This document shows positions 63,930-64,000 of a DNA stretch of 64,000 nucleotides, one piece after another. The translations under genes and the position numbers were made by a program. Origin of the DNA: Skeletonema tropicum. Lineage: Eukaryota > Bacillariophyta > Thalassiosirophyceae > Thalassiosirales > Thalassiosiraceae. The notes beneath the pieces were generated by a model. That model was not told where the DNA came from, made no database searches, and worked only from the letters and a program-made list of their open reading frames with translations. Location of the stretch: contig CM074137.1 in assembly GCA_037178625.1 (NCBI GenBank), positions 620,001-684,000 on the forward strand. The letters are read 5' to 3'. How positions within the stretch are numbered: the stretch's first letter is position 1; each line of letters opens with the position of its first letter.

Positions 63930-64000
63930 CTCAACCTGGCATTGGCCTTCTTCGGTATCTTTATTTACAGAATATTGCTCAACTGGTATCGGCCATACTA
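63930..64000. repeat. Start of tandem unit 3
   Basis: 71 bases that match 60893-60963 without a difference seen, so the array continues beyond the window. Confidence 0.9.

Overview
Nuclear DNA of a eukaryotic microalga, most likely a centric diatom of the Thalassiosira/Skeletonema type. Support for this comes from short GT-AG introns (87-125 bp), an F-after-cleavage plastid presequence, an expanded family of MYND + RING-like + Sel1-repeat proteins, and a small-protein family I associate with diatoms. The species cannot be named from the sequence. Many predicted frames start at TTG or GTG; I moved starts to the first plausible ATG.

Layout. 0-4.5 kb: fragment of a reverse-transcriptase-like repeat, then two near-identical 2,062-bp tandem units carrying a recurring palindrome. 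4.6-5.6 kb: a two-exon, probably plastid-targeted protein. 5.9-16.4 kb: a gene graveyard with four broken MYND/RING/Sel1 copies (minus strand), three members of a small-ORF family (plus strand; one broken, one truncated, one divergent), a MITE and dispersed repeats. 16.9-22.2 kb: one large chromatin-remodelling gene (ADD-like finger, SNF2 helicase, CW finger). 23.3-46.8 kb: three tandem paralogues of a pseudokinase-AAA/STAND-type ATPase with a helical-repeat tail; the middle one is split by a full-length Ty3/gypsy retrotransposon with apparently identical LTRs, and three inverted-repeat elements lie between or upstream of the paralogues. 47.8-50.4 kb: cytosolic-type arginyl-tRNA synthetase. 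50.5-53 kb: a MYND-family relic and a two-exon coiled-coil gene. 53-64 kb: an actively amplifying array of small-ORF cassettes and intact MYND/RING/Sel1 genes, ending in a 3,037-bp tandem duplication that runs off the window.

How it fits together. Ordinary single-copy genes (plastid protein, SNF2, ArgRS, coiled-coil protein) are islands in fast-changing DNA. Two families, the small ORFs and the MYND/RING/Sel1 proteins, lie side by side in both accessory regions and are being copied together in the last 6 kb. The small ORFs share an upstream cassette that is kept even where the protein has diverged strongly. The best candidates for something undescribed are this two-family module, the pseudokinase-STAND ATPase cluster, the ADD-SNF2-CW protein, and the retrotransposon whose gag and pol share one frame across a single TGA.
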